From assembly GCF_029227915.1 (NCBI RefSeq), contig NC_079879.1, positions 24,382,501 to 24,446,500 on the forward strand: DNA of 64,000 nucleotides, given 5' to 3'. Position 1 is the first letter of the stretch; every line of letters begins with the position of its first letter. This document shows positions 23,801 through 35,024 of this stretch, one piece after another. The notes below the pieces were generated by a model. It was not told the DNA's origin, did not search any database, and saw nothing but the letters and a program-made list of their open reading frames with translations. Made by a program: the position numbers and the translations under genes. The stretch is from Hydractinia symbiolongicarpus. Lineage: Eukaryota > Cnidaria > Hydrozoa > Anthoathecata > Hydractiniidae.

Positions 23801-26800
23801 AAGCGACGATGGTTGAGCAAACATTTTTCACAGGACAAAATATTTCCTTTTTAGTATAAAAATTTGATTATAATTTGTTCGATTTTTTGATAGTCCAGTA
23901 CTAGACCTATTTACTGTGCAAAAATATCATATTATATGCTATAAATAAATGGCTATGTTAAAGAGGCGAAAAAAATGACCTTGTGTTGTTCAACAGAAAG
24001 TCGATTGAGTCAATACAACATGTTCCGTGGTATAATAATTCTAGTGAATTTAAAAATATACATGAATGGAGAATCTGATAAGTAGGACATATCATAGTTA
24101 GATAAACAGAAGTACTGAGACAAGTGCGGAATATTTTGAAGTATGTGGTCACGTGTGCTTCACGCTTCTTCTGTATACGACACATTGCTTTCAGCTAGCT
24201 CTAATCTAATAAAACATTCCCATGAGTTTTACAGCTATAACACGTTGTTTTTTTTTTTTTTTTTGCGAAATAGCCGCGTGTGGATAGTTTCGGACTGCTG
24301 GTTGGAAGTTTTTTTTAAAGTTTCGTAGTTTAAATATTGCAATTTCTGCCAAACATGATTCTAAGAAGTCGTGACGGAACAAAAAAATCATTGTATTATT
24401 AAAACGCCATGCCTTTTTGAATAGACAGTTAAAATAGCAAACAATAAAGCATTCCGAGTGAGAATAAAACATCTCCCCTTCTTGAGTCTGGAAATTTTTC
24501 TGTTTATTTTTAGCAAAGGTAAATATAGTACTTTCTCATTCGTTTTTCTGATCGAATACATGTTGTTCTTTAGTGTCTAATAGTATGTAAAACTTAAAGA
24601 AAAAATCCTAGCACATATACATCTGATGTCGGAAACTTTGTCATCTCTCAAAGCATGTGTAAGCTAGCTTCTTATTTACTTGGAGATTTTTTAACTACAG
24701 ACTGCTTGTATTAAAACTTAAAAAACACACGAACTTAAGGCATTTTTTACAAGTACATTACAAAACTGTTGTCAAAAAACTATTTGCTATCAACACTAAC
24801 GAAATAAATTTCGCGGGTACACAAAATTAATTACCAATAAGTGAAATCGTGAAATAGACTGCCTTATAGTTTTATAACTTGTCAAATTTAATTATAAAAA
24901 ATGGAGGTATAAAAGCTTCTATGTTATAAAGTAAAAATACTTTAATTGAAAATCTAAGTATATACCAGGGAAAATTAAAATACTTTTGATGCCCGAAATT
25001 TTGAACCTCGAAGTTATGCACATTCTGAAATTTTGCCTTAAAGCTCCCCTGGCTTCTCCCTCCCCCCCACCCCCGCCCCCTGCTATTTTTTGAGCGTGAA
25101 AACAAAACCTGCTTTCTTTTGGATAGGTGTCAATTTCATCACTAATTATACACAATGCAATGAACAATAAAAATAAGTTTCTATGCGGTACATGTACTTT
25201 CATTTCAAACGTTTATTTTCTATGTTACAGATAAGTTTTGAAAATAAAAGATAAATTTCAAAATCCTAAAGTTTTTTAATTCCCGTTTTTACTATACACA
25301 AATAAGCAATGCGTTGCACTAGTTTTAACTGTTGAAGCCTTTTTATATTATATCGCATTTAACCTTTATTGGAAACCGAAGCGCTGACATTTGAGAAGGC
25401 TTTGAGATTGACAGCAACATTGCCTGAGGTGGATCTTGGCACTAACGACATAATAAAATATACTTTTGCGCAGGTGCGCCCGTGTATAATTATTTTTATA
25501 GTGTTAAGAGACCTTGTGCCAAAGCTGCAGACTAATTTCACAATAGCCTCTTGAAAAGAATAATTATCCATTCATTGAAATTTGTTTACATAACAGAAGA
25601 CATGGAGACACGTCTTTTTATACACGACAATGGAGAGGTGTTATAAATTGTGGAGGAGAGTTGTTTCTGTTGTCATTTCAAAAAAGCGGCTTTATAAATC
25701 TTTTAATCTCCAAGTGACAGAAAAAGTATCAAATTTCACGTCGTAAAAAAAACACAAGATATATTTACGTCAAAGAGGTGTTTACCCTTTTCGGAATAGT
25801 TTCTGTTTTATGTTTAAATACATCCTCTTTTGTGAAGCATAAATTAAAATATTTTTACAGAAAAAAACTTAACAGAAGAGATTAATTTTATACTTCGCAA
25901 CATTAAACAGAGGAAGATCATGAAGACGACATTTCTATACAACCTAACATGGATTTTACTTTGCGTAAACGGTGGCGTGATTAAAAAACGTTGGCGAAAT
26001 AACCCAACAGCTGATGAACCGACTAGGGAAGAAATACTCTCCTTAAAAGAAAAGGTTAGCGATATTTTAACAGGGACATACACTTTAATGGACCAAACTA
26101 CAAAACTAATCCACGAAAATAAAACAATACATACTGAACTGATGAATTCCAGTAGAGCAATAATACTGTTAAAAAACGAGACACGCGCATTGAGAGTAGA
26201 AATACAGACGATGAAGAAGAAGTATGCGAAATTGGAGAAAACGTTCGAGAAGGAATCCAATCGGATGTTGCATAATGTTACTGCGTTTTTGGACGGGATG
26301 TCATGGAACATTTTGCGCTTCCTGAAACAAGGAGAGGAGAAGAAAAAGCAAAGTATTTCGAATTTGACGATGGAGATTCGAAAACAAAATAAAGAAATTC
26401 AAGAGTTAAAATTGAAATATAAAAAACAACAAAATATGAATGAAATGCTCGTTAATAAAACGAACACATTGACGCAGAAGTTCAGAGAATTCGCCAGAAT
26501 TACCACCATAAACTTGACTAACATAACAAAAGATTTAAATAACATGGACAACGGATTCAACAAAACCTTCGAAGATTTACATATGTTTGCTAACCATGTC
26601 GTTCAAGCATATCGCCAAATGACAAGAAATTTAAACAAATTAAAAAAAGTTGTCGACCATAAACAAAATAAAACTACAGTAACGAACACCCCAACGGTAA
26701 AGAGCACCCAAACAACAACTCCAACCTACAGGTCATTTTTTGACTTCAATCAAATATGGTAGCTTACTTTTGGAAAAAGAACCTGCTGTTACAGGTTTGT

Positions 26801-29074
26801 TTGTAAAATAAACACAACAGGTTAGCCCGGAGGAAATTCTTGGAGAGTAAAAAAAAGAAAGAAAGAAAAAAGAGGATCACATTGAAACAATGTAAACAAT
26901 GACTATGTACATATTTATTTTACAGATTTTATTGTCAAAACTAATATTCAAGAGGTAGCTTTTTTCCCTTGATACACGCGAAGACTTTACATATAACCAA
27001 GCATTAAAAAACTTTAAATGCTACAGAATTCTGATAAAAATATTCGCAACTTCAGAAAGCTTGTTTTTACTGTACATTGTTATTATAAAAACAGCGCCCT
27101 TATTAAGCCGTATATATTATGCTTATATCGGAATTGTATTTCATAGCACATTTTGGTCTGAAACACAAACATACTTTTTTTATGAGAGCTTTTGTTGTTG
27201 TCCAGCCAAATATTAATGTGCGACGCTTATCTATATTATAATACCCATACACCTCTGTATGATCTCGCGTTAAAAAACTTTTGCGTTTTGCTGTTTTGAA
27301 AACGCAAAAGTTTCTGTCCGCGAAAATATTTCATTCCCATCTTGGAAAGTGAGACAAACACAAACTTCTGTTAGCGAATTCTAGCTAAACTCGCCATAGT
27401 TTTCCATAAGTAAAGTTTGCAATTTTTATGAATGCACAATCATTTTTTCTTTAATTTGTGAGTGTTGCTGTTCGCGAAAAAAACTGGGCAGGTATGGCCT
27501 ATTTTAGTTTGAATTATATTATTTATTAATAAAGAATCTTTAAGTTCAATCATTTCATATTTGGTGATTTGCAAAAGTTTATGTTCGCGAAATCTTTCAA
27601 TATGCCCCCTCCCTCGCGAAAATTTATGTTTGTAAAATGCAAAAATTGCGCAAATTTTGTTTTTGCGAAAGTTCCCTAAATTTCCAAGGTTTGACCTTTT
27701 TGATTTATGAAAAAATGTGTAAACCAAACAATTATTTCTTAACGAATTTACGTATCTCCCAAAAAATGTATCTAAAAGCTATTTTTAAAATGTAAGCAAC
27801 TTTGAGTTTCTAGTCACAGCTTTGCAACTGTTTTCTCCAAAGTCGACAGGAAGGAAGTTATTCTGTGTAAGTGTTAGCGAAAACACTGTCGTCGATACAC
27901 AATATGCCAACGATTTCGAACCTTTTAAGTTACTTTATACTGTTAAAAAAATATCAAGCATTTTTTAAACAACACGTGTTATTTATGTCAACAACAGAAA
28001 GTGTCAACGTTGAAAAAAAACACATTTCAAAGATTTTTCTTTTATGATTGTAAGTAAACAATTTCTATTTTTAGTTTACAAAAAAAAAACAGATTTCCAG
28101 ACCTCTTCCTTTCCTACAAAACACAAGTACAATAAAGATTAGGGATTAGGGACTATATATACGAAGAGAGTAGGAAGCTTGTATGGTTTAAAAAACGTCC
28201 GCCCGCCCGCCCGCCTTCTCTAGACTAATAAGGTTAGGGTAAACATACTGACCTATACTTACATGTTTTAGAGGTTAAAAAAAATTGCTGCCTGTTAAAA
28301 TATTTGGTGTGTATTTTCGGAACCAGAATAACAAAAATTCATTTTTTATACAAAGAAATAGTAAAAGTTGTTTTAAAAAAACTATACCTGTACGACTGGA
28401 TAGATCTTAAAAAGGATGAAAACCCATTACTATATGTCAAATGTCAGCTCCACTTAATAGGAATTTTTTTCATTTTTACAACAACACAAATTACACAGTA
28501 TTCAACCTTAATTGTTTCTTACACTCTTTTTGATATAAAATCGCAAAAATTTAAGGTGACATTATGATTTACACAGGATAATTTTTTCTAATTTTTTTAG
28601 ATTTCTGGTAATTTCATATACCAATCGTAAAGATTTGAAGTTACTAGTTGCAATTATTTCTTTCAAAGCAAAATAATCAGAGATTGTAAACAGCTAATGA
28701 AAATTTAAACCATTTAAAAGTCGAAATCTATTTTAATTTTTAGTTGGACAAAAACAAAAATGGTCAAAATCACTCGAAATATTAAAATTTCAAGAAGACT
28801 AACTTACACATTCTTGCGATCCACCTAAACCATCGTAATACATAACAGCTAGTTGATACTTTGCTTCGACTGAATTATCAACGCAAGTTTCAAATATTTC
28901 TCTGGCTTTATCATATTCTTCATTCTGAAAGTGTGCCATTCCCAACAAGTAATCTTCTTGATTTTCATTTTTCTTGTTGTTATTGACTTTGTTAGAGACG
29001 CAACAGTTATGACTGGATGAAATGCATCGTGGCAAATACAAAGGACAAGGTGTTGATTGCACATCACCACTCAT
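20856..29074 (-). CDS. LRP2BP: LRP2-binding protein, Sel1-repeat
   Basis: Sel1/TPR-like repeat scaffold, orthologous by pattern to LRP2BP, which binds the cytoplasmic tail of megalin (LRP2) in vertebrates. Coding exons: 28808-29074, 22206-22457, 21879-22102, 21466-21631, 20856-20921; GT..AG, phases match, 975 nt, 324 aa (human 347). Sel1 hallmarks: AKYQLAVMYYDGLG (end of exon 1), AQYNIGRAHFEGIGLKQSDE, VKAQSVLAMFY, then ESQGALGVMYEHGIAVKKS and GNVYAMGNLALHYY, then a final KGIALGCFIYGRCLEKG helix pair. Start at 29074: a splice acceptor (TTTTTCAG) 12 nt upstream implies a non-coding leader exon; the human N-terminal extension is not found. The first coding intron is 6.35 kb and contains an opposite-strand gene at 25920-26762. 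Whether a megalin partner exists in this organism is unknown. Confidence 0.93.
21204..21253. repeat. Inverted repeat, 14-bp perfect arms
   Basis: ATTTGACTTCACGA and its exact complement 22 bp apart, inside the last LRP2BP intron. Could fold in pre-mRNA or be a tiny MITE. Confidence 0.7.
22458..25919. other. LRP2BP intron, distal half
   Basis: Intronic on the minus strand and upstream of the nested plus-strand gene. A 17-20 T run lies near 24246 and a C-rich patch near 25060-25080. No exon-like segment recognised. Confidence 0.5.
22556..22640. repeat. Degenerate (GTCC/GTCT)n
   Basis: Imperfect GTCCGTCC/TGTCTGTC tetranucleotide run in the large LRP2BP intron. A second short (GCCC)n tract is at 28199-28212. 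Confidence 0.8.
25920..26762 (+). CDS. Secreted coiled-coil glycoprotein, nested gene
   Basis: Single-exon, 280-aa protein not recognised as any family. Residues 1-20 form a signal-peptide-like segment (hydrophobic NLTWILLCVNGGV) followed by KKRW. Residues about 30-250 are dominated by charged heptads typical of long coiled coils (ETRALRVEIQTMKKKYAKLE; EIQELKLKYKKQQNMNEML). About ten N-x-S/T sequons are spread along it, which fits passage through the secretory pathway. The last 30 residues are Thr/Pro-rich (a mucin-like stretch TVTNTPTVKSTQTTTPTYR) with no membrane segment or GPI-type tail. A TTTTTACAG just upstream suggests a 5'UTR acceptor. It lies within an LRP2BP intron on the opposite strand. 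The long intact frame in AT-rich DNA, sequon density and signal peptide support a real gene. Function unknown; extracellular structural or matrix role is a guess. Confidence 0.78.
   Translation: MKTTFLYNLTWILLCVNGGVIKKRWRNNPTADEPTREEILSLKEKVSDILTGTYTLMDQTTKLIHENKTIHTELMNSSRAIILLKNETRALRVEIQTMKKKYAKLEKTFEKESNRMLHNVTAFLDGMSWNILRFLKQGEEKKKQSISNLTMEIRKQNKEIQELKLKYKKQQNMNEMLVNKTNTLTQKFREFARITTINLTNITKDLNNMDNGFNKTFEDLHMFANHVVQAYRQMTRNLNKLKKVVDHKQNKTTVTNTPTVKSTQTTTPTYRSFFDFNQIW
26763..28807. other. LRP2BP intron, proximal half
   Basis: Contains the TTCGCGAAA-rich segment ending TTCCCTAAATTT near 27680 and otherwise nothing gene-like. The acceptor-rich T tracts have no matching open exon. Confidence 0.5.
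27275..27313. repeat. Hairpin, 15-bp arms
   Basis: AAACTTTTGCGTTTT pairs with AAAACGCAAAAGTTT around GCTGTTTTG. Part of a wider segment (about 27240-27690) full of TTCGCGAAA-type words similar to those near 4690 and 44450. Confidence 0.7.
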
Positions 29075-29599
29075 TGTTTGAACATATCTGAAAAAGATCA
29101 TACATTATTATTATTCAGAAGTGCAAAATGACAAATTTTTACAAGAAATTTTACTACAAAAACAAGTTATCTGCAACTAGTTGCACAAAGTCAAAGAAAA
29201 AACAAACAAAATGTAGTAGCTTATTTTTTTCATAATTTCATGTCTTCAAAACAATGGTTGTTTTTAGTGGCTTATAACAATTGAGTATTATATATGCTTC
29301 AACATTACACTTCTGTGGTAGTTTATAGTTGTGCCGAAAGATAAGAATTGAAAGCTTATAGAAGAAGATAAATCTGTCATAGATTACCAGCAGTGACAAG
29401 CCAGTGAGGGTGGACATCTTAAAAAATCAAGTTGAGGGGAGCCTATTGGCTCTAATTTATTTAAAGTAGGAATATACTTTCTCGTTCATGATTACCCATA
29501 ATCATCATTCAAGAAAAGGAAGAAAAATTTAATTCAAAATTCAAAAAAATTTAAATTAATTTCACAGGATAAAATCTAAAGTGTACATTGAGGAAATCG

Positions 29600-29905
29600 A
29601 TTTTGTACCTTGTTTACTGTCATGGTCCATTATAAAGATATGATTTGTATGTTTTTGTCAGACTACCTCAATCGTGGAATGCAAAACTTGCTGTCTACTA
29701 GAAAGGTTAGACTCTAACCAATCAAAAAAACCATCACAAAACTGTAACAGTATAAATTTTTCAAAAGGATCTCATTACCTCAAAAGCTTTTTTAAGCTCT
29801 ATCAAAACTGCATATTTTCCTTTACCCATTTCATATAAAATGTATTCAGACACATCTATCACAACAGTAAAGTGAAATGCAGCAACCATTTTCCCAATGG
29901 AAACT
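29600..29905 (-). pseudogene. LINE reverse-transcriptase fragment
   Basis: On the minus strand, 29902 to 29778 reads KVSIGKMVAAFHFTVV... and ends GKYAVLIELKKAFE, the pattern of the RT A-motif neighbourhood (Y-A-V-x-I-x-x-K-K-A-F-D). After a frame change, about 29735-29690 reads FDWLESNLSSRQQ, matching the W-x-x-S-Y-L-x-x-R-x-Q segment that follows in non-LTR RTs. Degenerate and truncated. The ATG-initiated frame could be mistaken for an upstream LRP2BP exon because a GT follows it. Confidence 0.65.
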
Positions 29906-30128
29906 TTCTAAAACACTTTTGTGAAAACCAGGAGGAAAGAAAGTCTGTAGCTGTTAGAGTTGAAAAAAGGAGATATGTTCATACACTCTTATTTTTCCTA
30001 GATTATGGAACACAACCAGTTAGTTAAAGATTTACTGAAGAATTTGGTTAAAGCATTGGGTCATTGGAAAAAATTTAAGAGGCCTGAGACGAGCAAACAA
30101 GTGTCATTCTGGCAAAAAAATTATGTTA

Positions 30129-30340
30129 AATAAAGTTTGAATGCACATCTCTTATCAGGTCTTAAATTACTGATGACAGAAAATGTCTAATTTTGCTATT
30201 ACTTAAACATGACATCATGATTGCAGCTGAACTAAATCTAAAATACTTTAAATGATAATATCTTGAGAATGAAAAAATGCTTTTTAAAAATTTAAAAAGA
30301 CTTGTTAACAAACTTTTTAAGATCTATAATATAAGTACAT
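30129..30340 (+). repeat. Dispersed repeat, copy A
   Basis: Approximately 210 bp similar, in the same orientation, to 37022-37236: shared words include GGTCTTAAATTACTGATG/GGTCTAAAATTATTAATG, GAAAATGTC, ATCTTGAG and CTTGTTAAC. Family unknown; no coding capacity. Confidence 0.75.
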
Positions 30341-31100
30341 TACTGGAAAAATGTTGTTTAACATCGCGCTTCGCGTATCACAACAGTATTTTCGATCCGC
30401 GATAGACGTTTTTTTACTTTTAAATTGTATCAAGAGGGCTTTGCAATGCATCTCTGTCTCAATATCATTCTTGAAGCCATTGAGGCCATTAACACTTTCT
30501 CATAATAGAACTATTTTAACCATAAGAGTGTATTCAACAATGATTGCGGATGTTTAAATATGATTATATTTGCCTTGTGTTCTATTTTTTTAATTTACAC
30601 ATAACAATCTAGGGTATGCAGCTAGCTTTAATCTTTCTTTACATAAAATTACAGAGATTGTGTGTATTTAATTAAATATTTATATGAACTATATTTCCAC
30701 ATGTCTGGTTAATCTTACACACTTTCGATGATCTTGTTTACGCAGCAAATGTTTTTATTTTACACGTGCTTCTTATAACGATTGTCGTTAAAAAATGTAC
30801 CCAGAGGCTGTAAATATGATCTTATGTGAATATTTACTATAGCTTCTTGTTTGTTACAACTCTGTCATTTGACCATAAAGCTCATACCCAGTGGGATGTG
30901 CCCAAAATTAAAAACTCTGCCGTAGGGAATACTTTTGAATAAATTGCTTTTTTATGATATACTCACTGGGCAAGCACTAACGTAACTAGTCTTTTTCTAA
31001 TGATTTCTTGTTTTTTTTAGATACTAAAAAATGTCAAAAACATTCAACATGATGTGCCTGATGGGTAATACAAAAGCACAAAGATAGGCTTACTGTACAA
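30341..31100. other. No gene recognised
   Basis: Upstream region of LRP2BP. CCCAGTGGGATGTGCCCAAAATT near 30890 and CTCACTGGGCAAGC near 30962 might be ends of a small inverted element but the match is weak. Confidence 0.4.
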
Positions 31101-31299
31101 CCAACAATGAGAATTAGAAAAAAATATTTGTTATGATCAAATGACCAACGACCAACGATAACAATTAGGAAGAAGTATTTGTTATGATCCAATGGCCAAC
31201 GACCAATGATGAGAATTATAGGAAAAAGTATTTGTTATGAGCCAATGGCCAACGGCCAATAAACGGTTATGAGCCTATGGGCCTACGACCAACGATCAT
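31101..31299. repeat. 51-bp tandem repeat, about 3.5 copies
   Basis: Units begin CCAACRATRA and contain GTATTTGTTATGATC.AATGGCCAACGA; starts near 31101, 31152, 31203 and 31256, the last partial. Confidence 0.85.
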
Positions 31300-32084
31300 T
31301 ATAAATGATCATACTATAAAACTATATATCTATAAAACCTAGTACTGTAGGTAAATAAAACATTTTAAAATTTTAAAATTTCTTATTTACTCCAAATTAA
31401 ATACACAAAAATAATAGCCTGGTGATAAATTTGTTTAAAACAATTCCTGCATAGAATTTATAGTAAATATTTTTGTTGTTGTTGTTGTCAAATTCAAGAT
31501 TAAAATATATCTGCAGGGACATTCGAATTGATTTCAACTTTCAGTTTGTATCAGAACAAGAATTTCAATTCTCCTTACCATCTGTTCTTGAGTGGAATGC
31601 ATCTAAGCTCAAATGGAAATCTTTGAAGTTAAAAATAAGAACGAGGAAAAAGTTTTCTAAAAATTGCAACAAAATTATTAAAAAACTTTTTAACTTGAAA
31701 TTGATATTAAGGAATCCATTGCAAAAATAAATCTGAATAATAAATAATGAAAATGCGAAAATTTTAAAATGAAAATTTTATCCTATCAATACAGAGAAGA
31801 TAAGTCGCAAATGAATTTCAAAAAAAATAATTATCCGTGTTAGCATATGGCCACATAAATTCCGCCATGTTAAATAAAAAGTGGATTTTTTTACTCTAAA
31901 TGATGGTAACGTTGATTAAACTTGCCTCCAGTGTCCTTCAATTTTATTTGTACGATCTCTGTTACAGTTAACAAATTCAGCTGAGTGGCTAACTTATAAA
32001 CGTTCAAAATCTAATTCACTTAAAATATCATATGGTTTTCAAAAATCTAAAACTATATTTGTACCAGCCAGGATTCAATTTTTT

Positions 32085-32425
32085 ATTATAGGTATTAGCG
32101 TTTCTTTGTCTCTCATTTCTACTGCTACAAGACAGTTCTTTCGAGATTCTTCTTCTATACCACCAAAAACCCACTGTCCATCCACACAATGGCCCCTGCA
32201 GTATTTACGCTTTCCAAACTTACTCTCGTCAATTTGAACTTTTACACCTTTACCACCAATCTTTGATGAATTTTGGAAAAGTAATACTTCACATGTTTCT
32301 CAGCAAAACATATTCCAGTCAACAGCAGTAGAACTTGATTTTAATGGATACCTGTGGTCCACTGATACGTCATTTCAATAACCTCTTCTATCATCAAATT
32401 AGACTTTTCAAACCAGCTATACCTT
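32085..32425 (-). pseudogene. Merlin/IS1595-type DDE transposase remnant
   Basis: Minus-strand reading from about 32275 down to 32088 gives GGKGVKVQIDESKFGKRKY, then CRGHCVDGQWVFGGIEEE and NCLVAVEMRDKETLIPIIKN, then a stop. This is the DDE core of the ISXO2/IS1595-Merlin class (V-x-I-D-E-S-K-F-G-K, G-H, W-V-F-G-G-I-E). Upstream, AVDWNMFC is followed by an in-frame stop and ETCE, and a further frame at about 32420-32350 reads SWFEKSNLMIEEVIEMTYQW, matching the helix region before the DDE core. Two frame breaks and one stop show a dead copy. A SINE begins close by at 32491. Confidence 0.8.
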
Positions 32426-32490
32426 TGCGAATTGATGTTTCAATAAAATTACCATTCTTTTGGCAACCCTATCTAATGCCATCTGAACCA

Positions 32491-32734
32491 GGTTAACCCA
32501 AGCCATGTGAGGGAAATTGGGGAGATGGCTCCATCTGTGGGCCGTTGGATGTTGCCGGGAGTTGTCTAGTGGAACGCGGGCCCTAATTGGGTCTGCGTAG
32601 CTCAAAATGAGAATTAAATACTCTAGGACTCTCCATCTAAGCCATGGCCCCTCCTGGAAATAATAGACAGGGTATAACCCTCGATATTACTGAGGCTAGC
32701 CATGTAAAATATGCACATCTATCTATCTATCTAA
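32491..32734 (+). mobile_element. SINE copy, 5'-truncated
   Basis: Same body as the fuller copy at 47014-47372: GGTTAACCCAAGCCATGTGA, the GTGGGCCGTTGGATGTTGCC core, the CTCTAGGACTC segment and an ending of (ATCT)n. The tRNA-like head is missing. Confidence 0.88.
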
Positions 32735-34225
32735 CTTCAAATTCATTAAAAAGAGCATTATAAATATATTCCACTGTGTGTAGAGCAACAGCAACTTAAC
32801 TCTGACTTTTTAGATTTGCTGGTTGGTCTGCCGTGCAAAAGATCGTTGTTTAGATCTGTCTCCATGTTGTCGTACAATCTATACAAATTTGTAAAAAAAT
32901 TTAAGATGGGGACATAAACTTAAAGAAAAGGAAGAAGGGAATATTTATGTATGTCATGTATACACCATATCACAAGATTTGTAAAATATGAAGTTTAAAA
33001 TTATTGAAAATCTTCTTACTTTAATGCATTTTTGTCATATTGCATTATCTATGCTTATATAGTTGGCGTAAATATCCTTGATATCGTAGTTGTTGAGGAT
33101 TGTTGGGAGTTTTGTTGTTCCTTGGGCATCAAACAGTTTAAAGGATGTGTTATAATTAAAATTCGGCCCAAAAATTGATTACCTTTATCCATTAACGACA
33201 AAATAAAATCCATGCTTCTTATTTGTGTTGCACTTTAAAAAATAAAGAATTTAGTTGAAGACGTTGCATATAGCATTTTTTTGGTTAATGGGTTTACAAA
33301 AGTTGGTTGTTTGGTTGTGTATTACAGTGCCGATCGCGAGTAAAGCTACACATCTTTGAGAGTACGAGTACAAATAAATGCGAGTAAAATAGTTCAGAGT
33401 GAGAGTACAATGCGAGTGTGAGTAAAATAAGTGAGAGTAATCTTTTTAATAACGCAAGTACGCAATAATTAATCTACTCCCAAGTAAATCTGTAAAAAAT
33501 ATATCATGTTACTCGCGAGTTATAATAAAGAAAAACATAAGACAATAATTTTAATTCACCATTTAATTTTTTTTTAATTAGTTGGTCTTTTTAAATTAAA
33601 AAAAAATAAAAAATAAAATTTAAAGTTCAACTTTTCCGTCTCTTACTTCCTTAAATGCTTTCGCTACTTTTGTTATGTGAAATCACTTCCAGCATGTTCT
33701 TTCGCAAGCACAGAGTCAGCATGATATCTAATTATAGTCATGGTGATCAATTGCCACATGCAGACTTCGCTTTCTGAGTATTTTTCAAGAAACATTTATA
33801 ACTCAGACAACAATCTGTATAATTTTAAAACATCTCCGTAGAAACAGGACGTCATAAAGCTTTTTATCTTTTTGTTTTTGTGGAGATGTTTTAAGATCGA
33901 AGAAACTAAAATAACGTGACAGATTTTGTTTATAAAAGAAACAGTTTAATGTTTAATGATATATTTTATTAAAAAAATCTAAAAATAAAAAATATTTGCA
34001 TGTAAAAAAATATGTACAAAAAAGTTATTAACTGAAAGAGTTTTATGACTGTAACATGCATGTTTTATAATTTTTCTTTGTTCTGTTCTACGTCGTACAA
34101 ATTTATGAAGTTGACAGTCTCTCCATGCACCAGGTGCAGCCATGTTGGTTGGATAAACTTTCAACAAAAAGTTTTAACGATGTCTTGTTTGTAATCATCG
34201 ATCGCGTTTTTTTAACCATTTCTCA

Positions 34226-34520
34226 CTCTCATTGTACTCGGGAGTGCAAAAACAAGTCATTATAATGGAAATTTAATTACCTGCTTTGTTTTATACTCTT
34301 ACTATACTCGAGAGTACAAAAACCAAGGTTATTAAATAATAAATAAAAATTTGAGCTTTTTTTATTTCCTACTCTCATTGTACTTGAGAGCGCAAAAACA
34401 GAGTCATTTAATAAGAAATTCGATTTTCGGCTTTTTTATCCCTTACTCTAAATTTACTGGGGAGTACAAAAACAAAGGTTATTAAATGATAAATGAAAAC
34501 AGAAGTCATTAATAGGGAAT
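34226..34520. repeat. 73-bp tandem array inside TIR element
   Basis: About four units, each starting TACTCTNANTNTACT(C/T)GNGAG followed by GCAAAAAC or ACAAAAAC and an AT-rich tail, at about 34226, 34297, 34371 and 34444. Confidence 0.75.
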
Positions 34521-34644
34521 TTGATTTTCGGTTTTATCTCTCTCTCTCTCTTTCAGTTTTTTATGCCACAATAAATTTATTTTACTTTCTAAACAACACA
34601 GTCTTTTTCACTATTTTAAAAAAAAGTTTAATTTTTTTTAACTT

Positions 34645-34800
34645 AAGTTTACAATTTAATATCTCTTGCAAAAAATGTTAATTTTTTTATCTAATTTTTT
34701 TAAAGTTTACAATTTAATATCTCTCGCAAAAAAAGTTTAATTTTTTTAATTTAAGTTTTTTTAAGTTTACAATTTAATACCTCTTGCAAAAAAATTGAAT
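34645..34800. repeat. About 60-bp tandem array inside TIR element
   Basis: Three units of AAGTTTACAATTTAATATCT followed by CTTGCAAAAAA and a T-rich spacer. Confidence 0.8.
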
Positions 34801-35024
34801 GTGTTCACGCGCGTATTACGTTGACTTTAAAAACTGTTCTTACGTGAGTACACTCGCCAAGTAAAAATATAATTAATCATAGAGTATGATTAACAAAAAT
34901 GCGAGTAATATAATTTTAGTTGTACTCACGTTGTACTCCGGAGTGAATTACTCGCACTCTCACTGTTTAATTTTTGTACTCTTACTCTCGAAAATGTGTA
35001 GCTTTACTCACGATCGGCACTGTA

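Larger units (their letters stand above)
33325..35022. mobile_element. 1.7-kb TA-flanked TIR element
   Basis: Left terminus CAGTGCCGATCGCGAGTAAA (continuing GCTACACAT) is mirrored at the right as the complement of CAGTGCCGATCGTGAGTAAA; each end is directly flanked by TA. CAGT ends with TA duplication are typical of the Tc1/mariner class. The interior has no intact transposase. It holds many copies of the GAGAGTAC/GCGAGTA word and two tandem arrays listed separately. Length 1698 bp. Confidence 0.85.

Noticed and set aside
29778-29890. Upstream LRP2BP coding exon starting MVAAFHF
   Set aside because: It has a GT donor, but the translation matches a reverse-transcriptase motif (KYAVLIELKKAF) and continues into RT-like sequence after a frameshift; it does not resemble the LRP2BP N-terminus.
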